Positions 7,425 through 16,846 of a stretch of DNA of 64,000 bases are shown piece after piece. Numbering within the stretch: position 1 is the stretch's first letter; every line of letters starts with the position of its first letter. The notes under the pieces are model-generated. The model was not told where the DNA came from, did not search any database, and saw only the letters and a list, made by a program, of their open reading frames with translations. A program made the position numbers and the translations under genes. Source of the DNA: UBA8199 sp964507045 (GTDB lineage: Bacteria > Verrucomicrobiota > Verrucomicrobiia > Limisphaerales > UBA8199); contig CAZDOO010000009.1 in assembly GCA_964507045.1 (NCBI GenBank), positions 1 to 64,000 on the forward strand, given 5' to 3'.

Positions 7425-9614
7425 CTACCACTTCAGTTCCCACGCTTCAGCCTGGCGGGGCAGGAATGTCGCGGCACGGTCGAAAACAGCGGCTTCTTTC
7501 TCCCATTCGGATTTAGTCCCGGTAGCGGTGCTTCGCTGCGCACGGAGCTTGCGCGCGCGGATTCCGTTGGCGGCCGCATCGAAATGCACTCGGTTTGGCA
7601 CGGGCTCGTCGCTGACGTTGACGAACAACAGCACCAGGCGCTTCTCCCGGGGCAATTGCCACGCGCCAGTGAGGACGGCGTCGGTAGTGACAAACCATTC
7701 GCCCGACCATTGCCAATCGGCGCGCACGGTGGGAACCGGGCCGAGCAGCCGGGGGGGGTGGGCCATTTCGCCGACGGAGAAGTAGCGGCTGAACTGCGCA
7801 CGGAGCCGCACTATTTGACGGAAGAACTCAGCGTTCTCCGGCTCCTTCACCAGCCCGGGGTCGAGCCAGCCGAGTTGCTCGCCGAAGACCAGTTGCTGGC
7901 CGGCCTTCATGCGCAGGGCCAGGTCTTTGGTGGCGCCGCCGCGATAGGCGCGGCCAAACATCTGGATGGTGCCGCCGTAGATGGCCGGGAAGGCGGGCAC
8001 CTGGCCCGGGAACTGCCAATGCCAGGTCAGATAGCCGTCGAACCAGCGGATAAACGGCTCGGAGTTGCACTCGGTGGTCAGGGCCGTCCCGGGCGGCATG
8101 GCCCGGCGGATGGCTTCCAGCATTTGCCAATAGCTTTCATTCCACCAATGCCCGCCGCCGAGCGGGTGGCCATGGGCGGGGTCCTGGCACAGAGCGGGTG
8201 AGGCCGCGGCCACCTGGTCAATATAGACCGCGCTGGTTCCGCACTCGCGCAGCAGCCGCAGGACGATGTTGCTGACGGTGTGTTGCCAGAGGGGGGTGGC
8301 GGGGCACATCACGCCCAGGCGCACAGGCTGGCCGTTGGTCTCCTGGCTGTTGTAGGTTTCGAGAAAAGGCGAGCCGTCGCCCTGCTTCGTGACGGCGGCC
8401 AAGGCGAGCCGGCTGAATTGAAAGTCTTCGGCGCCACGATCGTGCGAATCCCACAGCCGGCCATTGATGTAGGGCATCACGTAAACACCGGCGGATTTCA
8501 AATCAGCGACGCCCGAGGTGAAGCCGGTCTTGGCGGGAAAGTAATGCGGGTAGTCGTTGTCGAAAGGGATCTCGTGCCAGTTGTACCAGTGAAAACCCAA
8601 CGGCAGGCCAAGGAAGTCATGGAACTGTCTTGTGGCCGGCACGCACGCGTCCGGCGCGCCAAGGTTCATGGCCCAGACGTTCAACTCGCGCATCCAGCGC
8701 GGGGTGTCGGCGCGGCCATTGCGCGCCAGGCGCGGCCACCACTTGGCCTCGCGCCGCGCCCAACACTTGTAGATCATCGCCGCATCGAACCAGTCGCCGC
8801 GCAGGAGCTGCCAGACGGCCTCGCCGGGGAGGGCGAAGTCGTTTCCGGCCCGGCCCAGGTCGGGCGCCGGGTGGTCGAAGCTCAACCGCACGGAGCGCGC
8901 CGCGGGATCGCTTTTCAGCGCGAGGTCGTTGATGCTGCCCCACGGATCATGGGTGGCTACATACAGGCCCGTCGGCTGCTCGCCCTCGCGGTAGGCGGCC
9001 ATGAATTGCATGGAACACCAGCCATTGGGGTAGGTGCCGCCGTAGCTGAACGGCCGGTGCCAGACGCCGCGTTGCAGGTCGCCCGGGCCGCGCGGGAGCA
9101 GCACCACGGCGTTGGTCCCGAGGTCGGCCAGAGCAACCTGTGGGAACATGACGCGCCAGACACTCCAGTTGGTGCTGGTGTTGTCAACGCGCAGCTTCCA
9201 GCGGAGGGCGCTGGCGCCGGTTTCGGGCGAGACCGTGGCGGTGACCGAGAGGCCGGCCAGCGCCTTTTCCAGGGGCCCGGACCAGCGCAGTTCGAGGCGG
9301 GCACCGCGCCGCTGAAGGCGGCACTGGCTCCAGCCAGCGTCGGCGGCCAGGCGGAGCTGGTTGGTCAAGCCGGCCTGGCGCAGCGTGAGCGAGAACAGGG
9401 GAAGCGGATTGGTGGCGAGAAGTTCCTGGCCGGACTGCGTGTCGAGCAGGCGGTCAATCCGGACACCACCGGCCACACTGCGCAGCGTTAGCTGCAGGTC
9501 CCCGGACGCCACCCGGGTGAGTTGCTCGCCCGCGGCCAACGCACAGAGTCCGGACTGTGAAACGATGAGCAGCAAGAACAACTGTAACATGGCGTGAAGT
9601 CGTCTGTGGTTCAT
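7425..9614 (-). CDS. Secreted DUF6259-type glycosidase-like protein
   Basis: A 729-residue protein beginning with a signal peptide (LFLLLIVSQSGLCALAAG). The N-terminal 250 residues are beta-rich (TLRSVAGGVRI, ALRWKLRVDNT). The rest looks like a TIM-barrel catalytic domain with FHWYNWHEIPFDNDYP, VYVMPYINGRLWD, SAVYIDQVAA and LTTECNSEP segments. The last two carry acidic residues at strand ends, as in clan GH-D-like glycosidases. This layout matches DUF6259 proteins, which I recognise by overall pattern only; the substrate is unknown. The frame is open upstream to 10373, but that part crosses the divergent GH97 gene. ATG 9614 is used, although its ribosome site is weak and an ATG at 9590 is possible. 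It is divergent from the GH97 gene with 264 bases between them. Confidence 0.78.
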   Translation of the reverse strand: MNHRRLHAMLQLFLLLIVSQSGLCALAAGEQLTRVASGDLQLTLRSVAGGVRIDRLLDTQSGQELLATNPLPLFSLTLRQAGLTNQLRLAADAGWSQCRLQRRGARLELRWSGPLEKALAGLSVTATVSPETGASALRWKLRVDNTSTNWSVWRVMFPQVALADLGTNAVVLLPRGPGDLQRGVWHRPFSYGGTYPNGWCSMQFMAAYREGEQPTGLYVATHDPWGSINDLALKSDPAARSVRLSFDHPAPDLGRAGNDFALPGEAVWQLLRGDWFDAAMIYKCWARREAKWWPRLARNGRADTPRWMRELNVWAMNLGAPDACVPATRQFHDFLGLPLGFHWYNWHEIPFDNDYPHYFPAKTGFTSGVADLKSAGVYVMPYINGRLWDSHDRGAEDFQFSRLALAAVTKQGDGSPFLETYNSQETNGQPVRLGVMCPATPLWQHTVSNIVLRLLRECGTSAVYIDQVAAASPALCQDPAHGHPLGGGHWWNESYWQMLEAIRRAMPPGTALTTECNSEPFIRWFDGYLTWHWQFPGQVPAFPAIYGGTIQMFGRAYRGGATKDLALRMKAGQQLVFGEQLGWLDPGLVKEPENAEFFRQIVRLRAQFSRYFSVGEMAHPPRLLGPVPTVRADWQWSGEWFVTTDAVLTGAWQLPREKRLVLLFVNVSDEPVPNRVHFDAAANGIRARKLRAQRSTATGTKSEWEKEAAVFDRAATFLPRQAEAWELKW

Positions 9615-9878
9615 AGGGGGACGATAAGCCCCGCAGGGAGACAAGGCACGGCAGAAAAGCAGAAAGCCGAGGACGGAGGGAAAATGAACAGCGAAGGCGG
9701 GAAGGGGCGAAGGCGTGAAGACCGAAAAGCTGAAAGCTGGCCCGCCCTCGCGCAGCTTTGGCGGCGAGAATCTGAAGCTCCCGGCTTGCGCATGTAGCGA
9801 CAAAGGCAGGTGTTTCGAGTTGTGCCCCGGTCTGACTTCGGTTAGACACGAAGGTCGCCAGACAACTTCAATATTACT

Positions 9879-11759
9879 ATGCGATATCATACGACTCTTT
9901 GGTTGGCCGGAACCCTGGTGGTTTCGGCCCAGGCTCAGGTGATCGTGCACAGCCCCAGCGGCCAGGTCCAAACCACCGTCGCGTCCGACGCCGGGCGGCT
10001 TACCTGGTCGGTCCAGTTCCACGGCCGGCAGGTGCTGGCGCCGTCGCCCCTTGGCGTGACGGTGGACGGCGTGGATTACGGCGCGGCGGATGAACTGGGA
10101 AAAGTGACCACCCGGGCGGTTAAGGAGAAATTCCCCTGGCGCGGGGCCAAGTCGGAAATCAAGGTGCGCGGCAAACAAGCCCGGGTGGCGGTCCGCAACC
10201 GTGCCGGCGCCTGGCAGCTCGAGTTCCGCTGCTTTGACAATGCGGTAGCCTGGCGCGCCATCCTGCCCGGCAGCGGCGCGCGCCGCGTGACGGGCGAAGC
10301 CACCGCCTGGGTCCTGCCGGCGGGGACGGCGGCCTGGTGCAATCCCAATACGGCCAATGGCGAAGGCATCCACGAGCGCTGGGCGGTGAACGAAATCCCC
10401 AGCGGGCGGTTCACCAACGGCATCGCGTTGCCGGTCACGCTGGAGCTGCCCGGCGGCGGGTTTGCCGCGATCACGGAGGCCGACGTGATGGGGTACAGCG
10501 GCGCGACGCTCGAACCGACGGGCGCCGCGCGCCTGGCTGCTTCATTCCGCGACGACCCGAACGGCTGGACGATGAACGGCGAGATTCGCACGCCCTGGCG
10601 GGTGCTGATGCTGGCGGCGGACCTGAACGGATTGGTTAATTGCGATGTCGTTCCGGCCCTGTGCCCCCCGCCGGACCGAGCGCTTTTCCCGCGAGGCATC
10701 CGGACGGATTATCTCAAGCCGGGCCGTTGCCTGTGGCAGTGGTGGGCCTACGACGACCCAGGCACGCACTGGAGCAAGCAACATTGGTTCGTGGACCAGG
10801 CGGCCGCCCTCAACTGTCAGTATTACCTGGTGGATGAAGGCTGGGAGCACACGCGCCAGGAATGGGCCGCCGAGGGCAAGACCCCCTGGCAACGCATGAA
10901 AGAGCTTTGCGATTATGCTGCCGCCAAAGGTGTTGGTATCTGGATTTGGCGCGGCTGGTCTTATCGGGAAAAGCGCCAATGGCCGGGGCTGGAGACCCAG
11001 GAGAAACGCGAGGACTTCTTCCACCATTGCGCCGAGGCGGGCGTGAAGGGGGCGAAGATTGATTTCATGGATAGCGAATCGCACGACGTGCTGGCGTTCT
11101 ATGAAGCCTGCCTGCGCACCGCGGCGAAATACAAGGTGATGGTCAATTTCCACGGCGCCAACAAGCCCGCCGGCGAAGCCCGCACCTGGCCCAACGAGAT
11201 GACCCGCGAAGGCGTCCGCGGGCTGGAATACAATAAGTGGAGCACCTTGCCGCCGGACCATTACGCCAGCCTCCCCTTCACCCGTTACCTGGCCGGCCAC
11301 GGTGATTTTACCCCCACCACCTTTCAGGCCCAATTCCAGAAAGGCACAACCGTCGCCCAGCAGCTTGCCTGCGCTGTGGTGACCACCTCGCCCATCCTCT
11401 GCTGGGCCGACAAGCCGGACGTGTACCTGGCCAGCCCGGTAGTGGACGTCATCAAGACCCTGCCGCCGGTGTGGGATGAGACCCGGGTCCTGCCCGGCAG
11501 CCAGATCGGCGAGGTGGCCATTCTGGCCCGCCGCGCCGGCAAGGAATGGTATGTGGGCGTGGTGAATGGGCCGACGGCGCGGACGTGCTCGCTGGACCTT
11601 TCGTTCCTGGACGGCGGCAGGTTCAAAGCCGACACTTTTGCCGATGCGCCCGGCGACGGCTCGCGATTCGTCATCGAGCGAAATGTGGAGGTTAATACCC
11701 GGACGCGGACCATTTCCCTTAGTCCAGGTGGCGGCTTTGTCGCCCGCTTCCACCGCTGA
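9879..11759 (+). CDS. Glycoside hydrolase family 97 protein (alpha-galactosidase/alpha-glucosidase type)
   Basis: A 626-residue secreted enzyme. The signal peptide ends at AQAQ; then comes the N-terminal beta-super-sandwich (SPSGQVQTTV, LTWSVQFHGRQVL), followed by the (beta/alpha)8 barrel with YYLVDEGWEH, VGIWIWRGW and GAKIDFMDSES, where Asp395 is in the position of a retaining-type nucleophile. C-terminal beta domain motifs (EVAILARRAGKEWYVGVVNG) complete the GH97 architecture. The KIDFMD motif favours the retaining alpha-galactosidase-like branch over the inverting SusB-like branch, but this is inference. It is likely periplasmic or exported and works with the neighbouring glycosidases. It is divergently arranged with the DUF6259 gene, so a shared regulatory region at 9615-9878 is probable. 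Confidence 0.88.
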   Translation: MRYHTTLWLAGTLVVSAQAQVIVHSPSGQVQTTVASDAGRLTWSVQFHGRQVLAPSPLGVTVDGVDYGAADELGKVTTRAVKEKFPWRGAKSEIKVRGKQARVAVRNRAGAWQLEFRCFDNAVAWRAILPGSGARRVTGEATAWVLPAGTAAWCNPNTANGEGIHERWAVNEIPSGRFTNGIALPVTLELPGGGFAAITEADVMGYSGATLEPTGAARLAASFRDDPNGWTMNGEIRTPWRVLMLAADLNGLVNCDVVPALCPPPDRALFPRGIRTDYLKPGRCLWQWWAYDDPGTHWSKQHWFVDQAAALNCQYYLVDEGWEHTRQEWAAEGKTPWQRMKELCDYAAAKGVGIWIWRGWSYREKRQWPGLETQEKREDFFHHCAEAGVKGAKIDFMDSESHDVLAFYEACLRTAAKYKVMVNFHGANKPAGEARTWPNEMTREGVRGLEYNKWSTLPPDHYASLPFTRYLAGHGDFTPTTFQAQFQKGTTVAQQLACAVVTTSPILCWADKPDVYLASPVVDVIKTLPPVWDETRVLPGSQIGEVAILARRAGKEWYVGVVNGPTARTCSLDLSFLDGGRFKADTFADAPGDGSRFVIERNVEVNTRTRTISLSPGGGFVARFHR

Positions 11760-12083
11760 GCTGTGGTTTGGCGAGACTGCCGGGTGTTGAGGGGCGCCGG
11801 TGGATTGGTTAAATCGTCAGGAGTTGCTGTGCGGCATGTACTAATGCCGGGGTTGGAGGGGTTGGGTGGCCCATTTCCCCAAGTCGAGTGGCGACAGGAA
11901 CTTGCTCAAATGAAGCTGTGGTGTGTGCCCGGTGAGGCACCACGGGGCGCCGTCGCTTGGCCGCCAGAAGTGGAATGCCCGCTGCCACGAAGCGCGAGTG
12001 GAATAGGTTTTGACCTGGCCGCCGCCGTCTGGTTAGCTGAAACGCGCGTCTGACCCCCGGTTGGCGCTCGCGCGTAAACTCGT
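11760..12083. other. Intergenic stretch, 324 bases
   Basis: Between the GH97 gene and the first OPA transporter. No protein-like frame, no strong hairpin with a T-run, and no repeat shared with the rest of the window was seen. Confidence 0.5.
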
Positions 12084-13562
12084 ATGTCTTTGCTGCTAGT
12101 CGCGATTTGCCTGGTGGCTGTTGTGGGCCTGTATTTCTACAACAACCCGCTGGGGCACGGTTCATGGTTTATGACCCGGCGCTTCATCAACTGGTTCCCG
12201 CTGGGCATGACCTATGCCTTCCTGTACATGGCGCGCTACAACCTGACCGTTTCCAAGAATGCCCTGGGGTCACTCATGTCCAATCAGGACTTTGGCTGGA
12301 TCTTCGGCATCGGCACGACGGTGTATGGCGTGTCGTTCCTCGTTAACGGTCCCCTGGTGGACAAGATCGGGGGCAAGCGGGGAATCATCATCGCGGCGGT
12401 GGGGGCCTCGCTGGCGAACCTCGCGCTGGGCGTGCTTACCTACCTGGTCGTCATCGGCCAGCTCAAGATGCGCTTGGTGGTCGCTTTCTCGGTGATCTAC
12501 GCGATCAACATGTATTTCCAGAGCTACGGCGCGGTCTCCATCATCAAGGTCAAAGCGTACTGGTTCCATGTGCGCGAGCGGGGTGTGTTCGGGGCCATCT
12601 TCGGCGCCCTGATCTCCTTCGGTGTGTATTTCGCGTTCGACTGGGGCAAGGCCATCGTGGACATGGCGAAGGCCAACCCCAAAGGCGAGCTGGGCTGGCT
12701 GCACAACCTCATCCAGCGCGTCTTTGTGGTGGACCGCCAACCGGTGGACGCCACCTGGGCGGTGTTCTTCATTCCGGCGGCGATCCTGCTGGTTTGGGCG
12801 CTGCTCGACTGGTGGCTCATCAAGGACACGCCGGAAGAAGCCGCCTTCCCGCACTTCGACACGCATGACGCGTCCTCGGGTCACATGCACGTTGAGCTCA
12901 CCACCCTAGACTTGCTCAAGAAGGTCTTCACCAGCCCCCTGATGCTCATGATCGCGCTCATCGAGCTTACCTCCGGCGCGCTGCGCAATGGCGTCATGAC
13001 GTGGTATTTCATCTTCGCGGGTCAAGTGGAGCAAGTGGGCGCGGAATTCATTCTCAAAAACTGGGGCTTGCTGCTGTGCTTCTTCGGGATTCTCGGCGGG
13101 TTTGCCGGGGGAATTATCTCCGACAAGTTTTACCAATCGCGCCGGGGGCCGCCAGCGGCGATGCTCTCCGGCTTCATGTTCCTCATGGCGCTCCTGATGG
13201 CGATCTTCCTCTTCCGGTCGCCGCTGGTGGTCGGCCTGGCCGCCCTGCTCATCACTACGGCGGTGATTGGGGTCCACTCGCTCATGTCGGGCACGGCGGC
13301 TGCCGATTTCGGGGGCCGGAAGGCCACCGCGACCTGCTCGGGCATTGTGGACGGGTTTGTCTATCTGGGCACCGGGATACAGTCCGTGAGCCTCGGCTAC
13401 CTGACGGGCTACAACTGGCTTTGGTGGCCCGTTTTCCTGATGCCCTTTGCGTTGCTCGGGGGCATCCTGGCGGTGAAGATCTGGCACGAGCTGCCGGCGG
13501 CCACGAGGAAGTACATTGCGGAGGTGGAGGAAAAGGCTGAGATTGAGCTGGTTCCGGAATAG
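12084..13562 (+). CDS. MFS transporter, organophosphate:phosphate antiporter (OPA/GlpT) type
   Basis: A 492-residue, 12-helix membrane protein with one extra N-terminal helix (LLLVAICLVAVVGLYFY). The OPA-like signature MARYNLTVSK follows the first family helix, and the DKIGGKRG loop is the MFS motif between helices 2 and 3. A loop with DTPEEAAFPHFDTHD marks the central cytoplasmic segment. OPA carriers exchange phosphorylated sugars or glycerol-3-phosphate for phosphate, so import of sugar phosphates is likely, but the substrate cannot be read. It is followed 48 bases later by a paralogue, and the two probably form an operon. They may serve the products of the glycosidases upstream. Confidence 0.85.
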   Translation: MSLLLVAICLVAVVGLYFYNNPLGHGSWFMTRRFINWFPLGMTYAFLYMARYNLTVSKNALGSLMSNQDFGWIFGIGTTVYGVSFLVNGPLVDKIGGKRGIIIAAVGASLANLALGVLTYLVVIGQLKMRLVVAFSVIYAINMYFQSYGAVSIIKVKAYWFHVRERGVFGAIFGALISFGVYFAFDWGKAIVDMAKANPKGELGWLHNLIQRVFVVDRQPVDATWAVFFIPAAILLVWALLDWWLIKDTPEEAAFPHFDTHDASSGHMHVELTTLDLLKKVFTSPLMLMIALIELTSGALRNGVMTWYFIFAGQVEQVGAEFILKNWGLLLCFFGILGGFAGGIISDKFYQSRRGPPAAMLSGFMFLMALLMAIFLFRSPLVVGLAALLITTAVIGVHSLMSGTAAADFGGRKATATCSGIVDGFVYLGTGIQSVSLGYLTGYNWLWWPVFLMPFALLGGILAVKIWHELPAATRKYIAEVEEKAEIELVPE

Positions 13563-13610
13563 TTGCTATGCCGTTGCTTATCTGAATGAAGCGCGCGGTC
13601 TGAACATTTT

Positions 13611-14978
13611 ATGAGCCAAGCTGACGCCGCCACCTTTCCTCACACCCGCTATCCCCCGGGCTTTCGCGCGCGGCGGGGCCTCAACTGGGGGTTCCTCGGC
13701 CTGTTGTACACGTCATTCTACATGTGCCGGTACAACCTCTCCATCGCTAATAAATCTGTCAGCGAGGAGTTTGATTTCAGCCGGGCGGAGATGGGCTACA
13801 TCATCACAACCTCACTTTTTGCTTACGCCTGCGGCCAGATCATCAACGGCCTGCTGACTGACCGTCTTGGAGGCAAACGCGCCATGCTGATCGGCGCGGC
13901 GGGCACAATCGTGATGAACATCTGTTTTGGGGCGGCGTCGTTTGCAGGGATGCTCGGGCTGTTTGTCGCCATTCGGGGTGTGGATGGCTACCTGCAGGCT
14001 TTCGGCGCGCCTGGAATGGTGAAGATCAACACGGCCTGGTTCAACCATCGTGAGCGCGGACGATTCTCCGGAATCTTCGGCTTCATGATCAACCTTGGGC
14101 GCCTGGGCATTTTCACGCTTGGCCCAGCCTTGCTCGCAGGCTTCACCATTCTCGGCCTGATTAATGTCCCGCCGCTTCACTGGCGCTGGCTGTTCTGGGC
14201 CCCCTCGATCATCTGCGCCGTTGCCGCTGTCGGGATGGCGCTGACCGTGAAAGAAACGCCCGAGGAGGCCGGCTTCCACGGAGTCATTCGCGATGACACC
14301 GGTCCGGCTAATACCGGCGTGACAGCCCAATTTTCCCAGGTCATGCGCGCCATCCTCACCAACCCGGCGGTGTGGATCACCGCTTGCGCTTACGCCTGCA
14401 CCGGCGCTGTAAGGCAGGCCGTGGATCAGTGGTTCCCCCGCTACATGCAAGACCTTTACCACGTTGATCTGCGCTCGGTTCGGTTCCAGTTTCTCGCGTT
14501 TCTGATCCCATTCGTGGCTTCCGCCGGTTCGCTGATCGCCGGCTATGTCTCGGATACGGTTTTCAAAGGGCGGCGCGCGCCCGTCGCCGCGATTCTCTAC
14601 TTCATGGAAACAGCAATTATTCTCCTGGCAGCCCAATTCCACAGCGTGAATGCCGCCATCCTGTTCCTGGTCCTCATTTCCTTTACCGCCAACTCCACCC
14701 ACTCGATCCTGGGCTCGGCCGCACCGATGGACATTGGCGGGCGGCGTTTTGCAGGATTTGCGCTGGGATTGATTGACTCTTTCCAATACTTCGGCGGCAG
14801 CCTGGCCGGCTACTTCTTGGGCAACCTGCTCGACCGCAGCCTCGGCAACTACTTCTATTTCATGGCGCCATTCGGTGTCATTGGCGGAATGCTGATGCTC
14901 ACGATTCGAGGCCGGATCAGTCATGCGCCAAAGACCATCGCTCCGGCTAGGAGCGCCGGTCAGGCTTCTGGTAAATGA
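13611..14978 (+). CDS. MFS transporter, OPA/GlpT type (paralogue)
   Basis: A 455-residue inner membrane protein with 12 predicted helices. The MCRYNLSIANK segment matches the YNLTVSK segment of the preceding gene, the DRLGGKRAM loop is the MFS motif A, and KETPEEAGFHG is equivalent to the central loop of the neighbour. The two genes lie in tandem and probably arose by duplication, but they have diverged widely, which argues for different substrates or a heteromeric role. The coding end lies 18 bases before the stop of the convergent ogt-like gene. Confidence 0.85.
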   Translation: MSQADAATFPHTRYPPGFRARRGLNWGFLGLLYTSFYMCRYNLSIANKSVSEEFDFSRAEMGYIITTSLFAYACGQIINGLLTDRLGGKRAMLIGAAGTIVMNICFGAASFAGMLGLFVAIRGVDGYLQAFGAPGMVKINTAWFNHRERGRFSGIFGFMINLGRLGIFTLGPALLAGFTILGLINVPPLHWRWLFWAPSIICAVAAVGMALTVKETPEEAGFHGVIRDDTGPANTGVTAQFSQVMRAILTNPAVWITACAYACTGAVRQAVDQWFPRYMQDLYHVDLRSVRFQFLAFLIPFVASAGSLIAGYVSDTVFKGRRAPVAAILYFMETAIILLAAQFHSVNAAILFLVLISFTANSTHSILGSAAPMDIGGRRFAGFALGLIDSFQYFGGSLAGYFLGNLLDRSLGNYFYFMAPFGVIGGMLMLTIRGRISHAPKTIAPARSAGQASGK

Positions 14979-14996
14979 ATTGCGGCGCGGCCAGGA

Positions 14997-15512
14997 CTAC
15001 GGGTGCCTGCCGCTCCGGCTTCCCTCGCGCCACAACAGCGTACGCTTCCAATTCAGCCCGCCTGAGAAACCACCTAGGCCGCGGTTGACCGCCAGAACCC
15101 GGTGGCAAGGCACAAATACCGGGATGGGGTTGGCACCACACGCCCCGCCGACCGCACGGGCGGCCTTCGGCTGGCCAATCGCCCGCGCCACCGCCCCGTA
15201 ACTCCGTGTCCGGCCCCAACCGATCTTGCGCAGCGCGCCCCACACCTGCCGCTGGAAGTCTGTGCCGGCGGACAGGTCCAGCGGCGGCAGTGTCTTTGGC
15301 GGCTTTCCCGCCAGGGAGAGTTTGAGGGCCTTGCTGGCGGCAGCATGCCACCGGCGGACTTGGGCGGGCGCCTGCGCCGCGCCGGATTTGCTCTTTGCGC
15401 CGGAGGGGAACTCCAAAGCGCACAAGCCCAGCTTGGAATAGTGCGCGATGAATTCGCCGTCCGGAGTCGGGATGGGCATCCCGCGGCTGCGCGCCGTAAT
15501 ATCGCTTTTCAT
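14997..15512 (-). CDS. ogt: Methylated-DNA--protein-cysteine methyltransferase
   Basis: A 171-residue O6-alkylguanine-DNA alkyltransferase. The acceptor Cys136 lies in VPCHRVL, preceded by GTRSYG-like sequence (GRTRSYGAVARAIGQPKAARAVG) that forms the DNA-binding helix-turn-helix. The N-terminal RNase-H-like domain is short. It repairs O6-methylguanine by irreversible transfer of the methyl group to its own cysteine. ATG 15512 is chosen; a TTG at 15524 would add four residues. It converges with the second OPA transporter and is separated from the Mla-type operon by 86 bases. Confidence 0.9.
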   Translation of the reverse strand: MKSDITARSRGMPIPTPDGEFIAHYSKLGLCALEFPSGAKSKSGAAQAPAQVRRWHAAASKALKLSLAGKPPKTLPPLDLSAGTDFQRQVWGALRKIGWGRTRSYGAVARAIGQPKAARAVGGACGANPIPVFVPCHRVLAVNRGLGGFSGGLNWKRTLLWREGSRSGRHP

Positions 15513-15598
15513 AGGTTTTCGCAATCAAGCCTGATTATAAGCCGTCCAGCTTAGAATCCAAGGCGGCTGCGGGCGTCGAGTTTTGCGCTGCAGTCTTG

Positions 15599-16114
15599 TC
15601 AGCGGTGCCCCTTGAGGAAGACCCACAACGTGCCCAGCAAGGCCAGAAACAGGATGACGGCGAAGAAGATGAAGCGATTGCGCGCCACTCGCTTCTCATA
15701 GCGCAGGGGCCGCAGCCCCTGGATGCCGCCCGCCGCCAGGTAGCTCACCAGCTTCGGGTTGGTGGTGGATGGACCGCGGAAGTGCTCCCGGATGCGGCGC
15801 AACAATGCCGACAGGTCGTATTTGCGCACGCCCAGCTCATTGAAGTGTTCCGGTGTCGTGGCCGCCTCGTGGCGGGCATTCAACAGGTTCTGGCTCACTT
15901 CCTCGAAGATCGGCTCCTCGGCTACGGGCGCCGGGGTCGCGTGACTGAGCGTGCTGCCGTGCGGCAAGGCGGTGGAGCGCAAGCGCGGCTGGGCTTGATC
16001 GCGGTGCAAATGCGCATCGAGGTCTTTGATCTGGGATTCCAGCTTCGCGATCTCGTCGTTGAGCGCGCGCGCGCGGTCAGAAATCGGGTCCGGTTTTCGT
16101 TTTAACCATGCCAT
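15599..16114 (-). CDS. Hypothetical coiled-coil protein with C-terminal membrane anchor
   Basis: A 171-residue protein not recognised as a named family. Residues 10-40 form a heptad-rich helix (DRARALNDEIAKLESQIKDL). The middle (45-90) is Ala/Pro-rich and probably disordered. A basic segment follows (VRKYDLSALLRRIREHF), and a single hydrophobic helix near the C terminus (FIFFAVILFLALLGTLWVFL) ends in KGHR, so it looks tail-anchored with its body in the cytoplasm. It is the last gene of the Mla-type run and starts 13 bases after the preceding coiled-coil gene, so a role linked to the lipid transport complex is plausible. This is inferred from position only. Confidence 0.65.
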   Translation of the reverse strand: MAWLKRKPDPISDRARALNDEIAKLESQIKDLDAHLHRDQAQPRLRSTALPHGSTLSHATPAPVAEEPIFEEVSQNLLNARHEAATTPEHFNELGVRKYDLSALLRRIREHFRGPSTTNPKLVSYLAAGGIQGLRPLRYEKRVARNRFIFFAVILFLALLGTLWVFLKGHR

Positions 16115-16127
16115 GGCGGCACCCGGT

Positions 16128-16805
16128 TCAATGGCGCATGAGAGCGATCAGCAGGGCCGCCAGGGCAAGCAGGGCCACGGTGGCCAGCGGCCAGGTCAGG
16201 GCCAGGCCCACCCGGCAGAGTTCACCGAAGCTATGCGTCGCCAGGAGCGAGGGCGCCGGCGCGGCGGCTCCCGGGGCGACCGCGCCACTCTCGGCCGCCT
16301 GGCCTGACAGCACCGGAAACTTCAGCCGCGCCGTGTTCCACTCCATGCGGGCGTTTTCCAGCGCGGTCAAGGCACGCGTGAGCTCGACGCTGAAATTGTC
16401 CTTGGTCCAGGTTTCCTCATGAATGGCCTGGACCTTGTCCAGGGCTTCGCGCAAATCCGCCAGCGCCTTGGCCATTTGCTCTGCGTCTCGCCGCGCGCCG
16501 AACTCGGCTTCACCGAGCAAGCCCAGCCCGCGCGTCAGGTTCTGGATCATTTCCTCCCGCCCGGTGTGGAACTCCATCTGGCGCCGGCGGGTTTCCTCCA
16601 GCGCCGCCCGCTCGCGCTCCTTCTCTTCCTTCTCCCGGATTATGGCGGCCAGCTCCTGCTGCTTGCGCGCAAGCTCGGCAGCCACCTCTTCGCGCGTTGG
16701 CGCCCGCAGCGGCTGGCCCGCGCCGCCCGACAGGGCCGAGTGCGCAGGTTTCTGCGCCTGCAGGTCGCCGTCAACAAACTCCGTTGGGTCGTATTCCGAG
16801 GACAT
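16128..16805 (-). CDS. Hypothetical coiled-coil protein with C-terminal membrane anchor, Mla-operon associated
   Basis: A 225-residue protein of unknown family. Residues 37-70 are a strongly charged coiled coil (AAELARKQQELAAIIREKEE), with more helix up to about 150. An Ala/Pro-rich linker precedes one C-terminal transmembrane helix (TWPLATVALLALAALLIALM). The topology matches the next gene: long cytoplasmic helical body plus tail anchor. The start is 41 bases downstream of the mlaD-like stop on the same strand. The two proteins could act as an oligomerising scaffold or regulator for the MlaEFD-like machine, but nothing in the sequence names a function. Confidence 0.65.
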   Translation of the reverse strand: MSSEYDPTEFVDGDLQAQKPAHSALSGGAGQPLRAPTREEVAAELARKQQELAAIIREKEEKERERAALEETRRRQMEFHTGREEMIQNLTRGLGLLGEAEFGARRDAEQMAKALADLREALDKVQAIHEETWTKDNFSVELTRALTALENARMEWNTARLKFPVLSGQAAESGAVAPGAAAPAPSLLATHSFGELCRVGLALTWPLATVALLALAALLIALMRH

Positions 16806-16846
16806 GTGGCCAGTCTATGCCGCCCCGCGCGGTGTGTAAAGCCGGC

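Noticed and set aside
11809..12165. Minus-strand open frame across the gap before the OPA transporter
   Set aside because: Overlaps the start of a well-supported gene and has no protein-like pattern.
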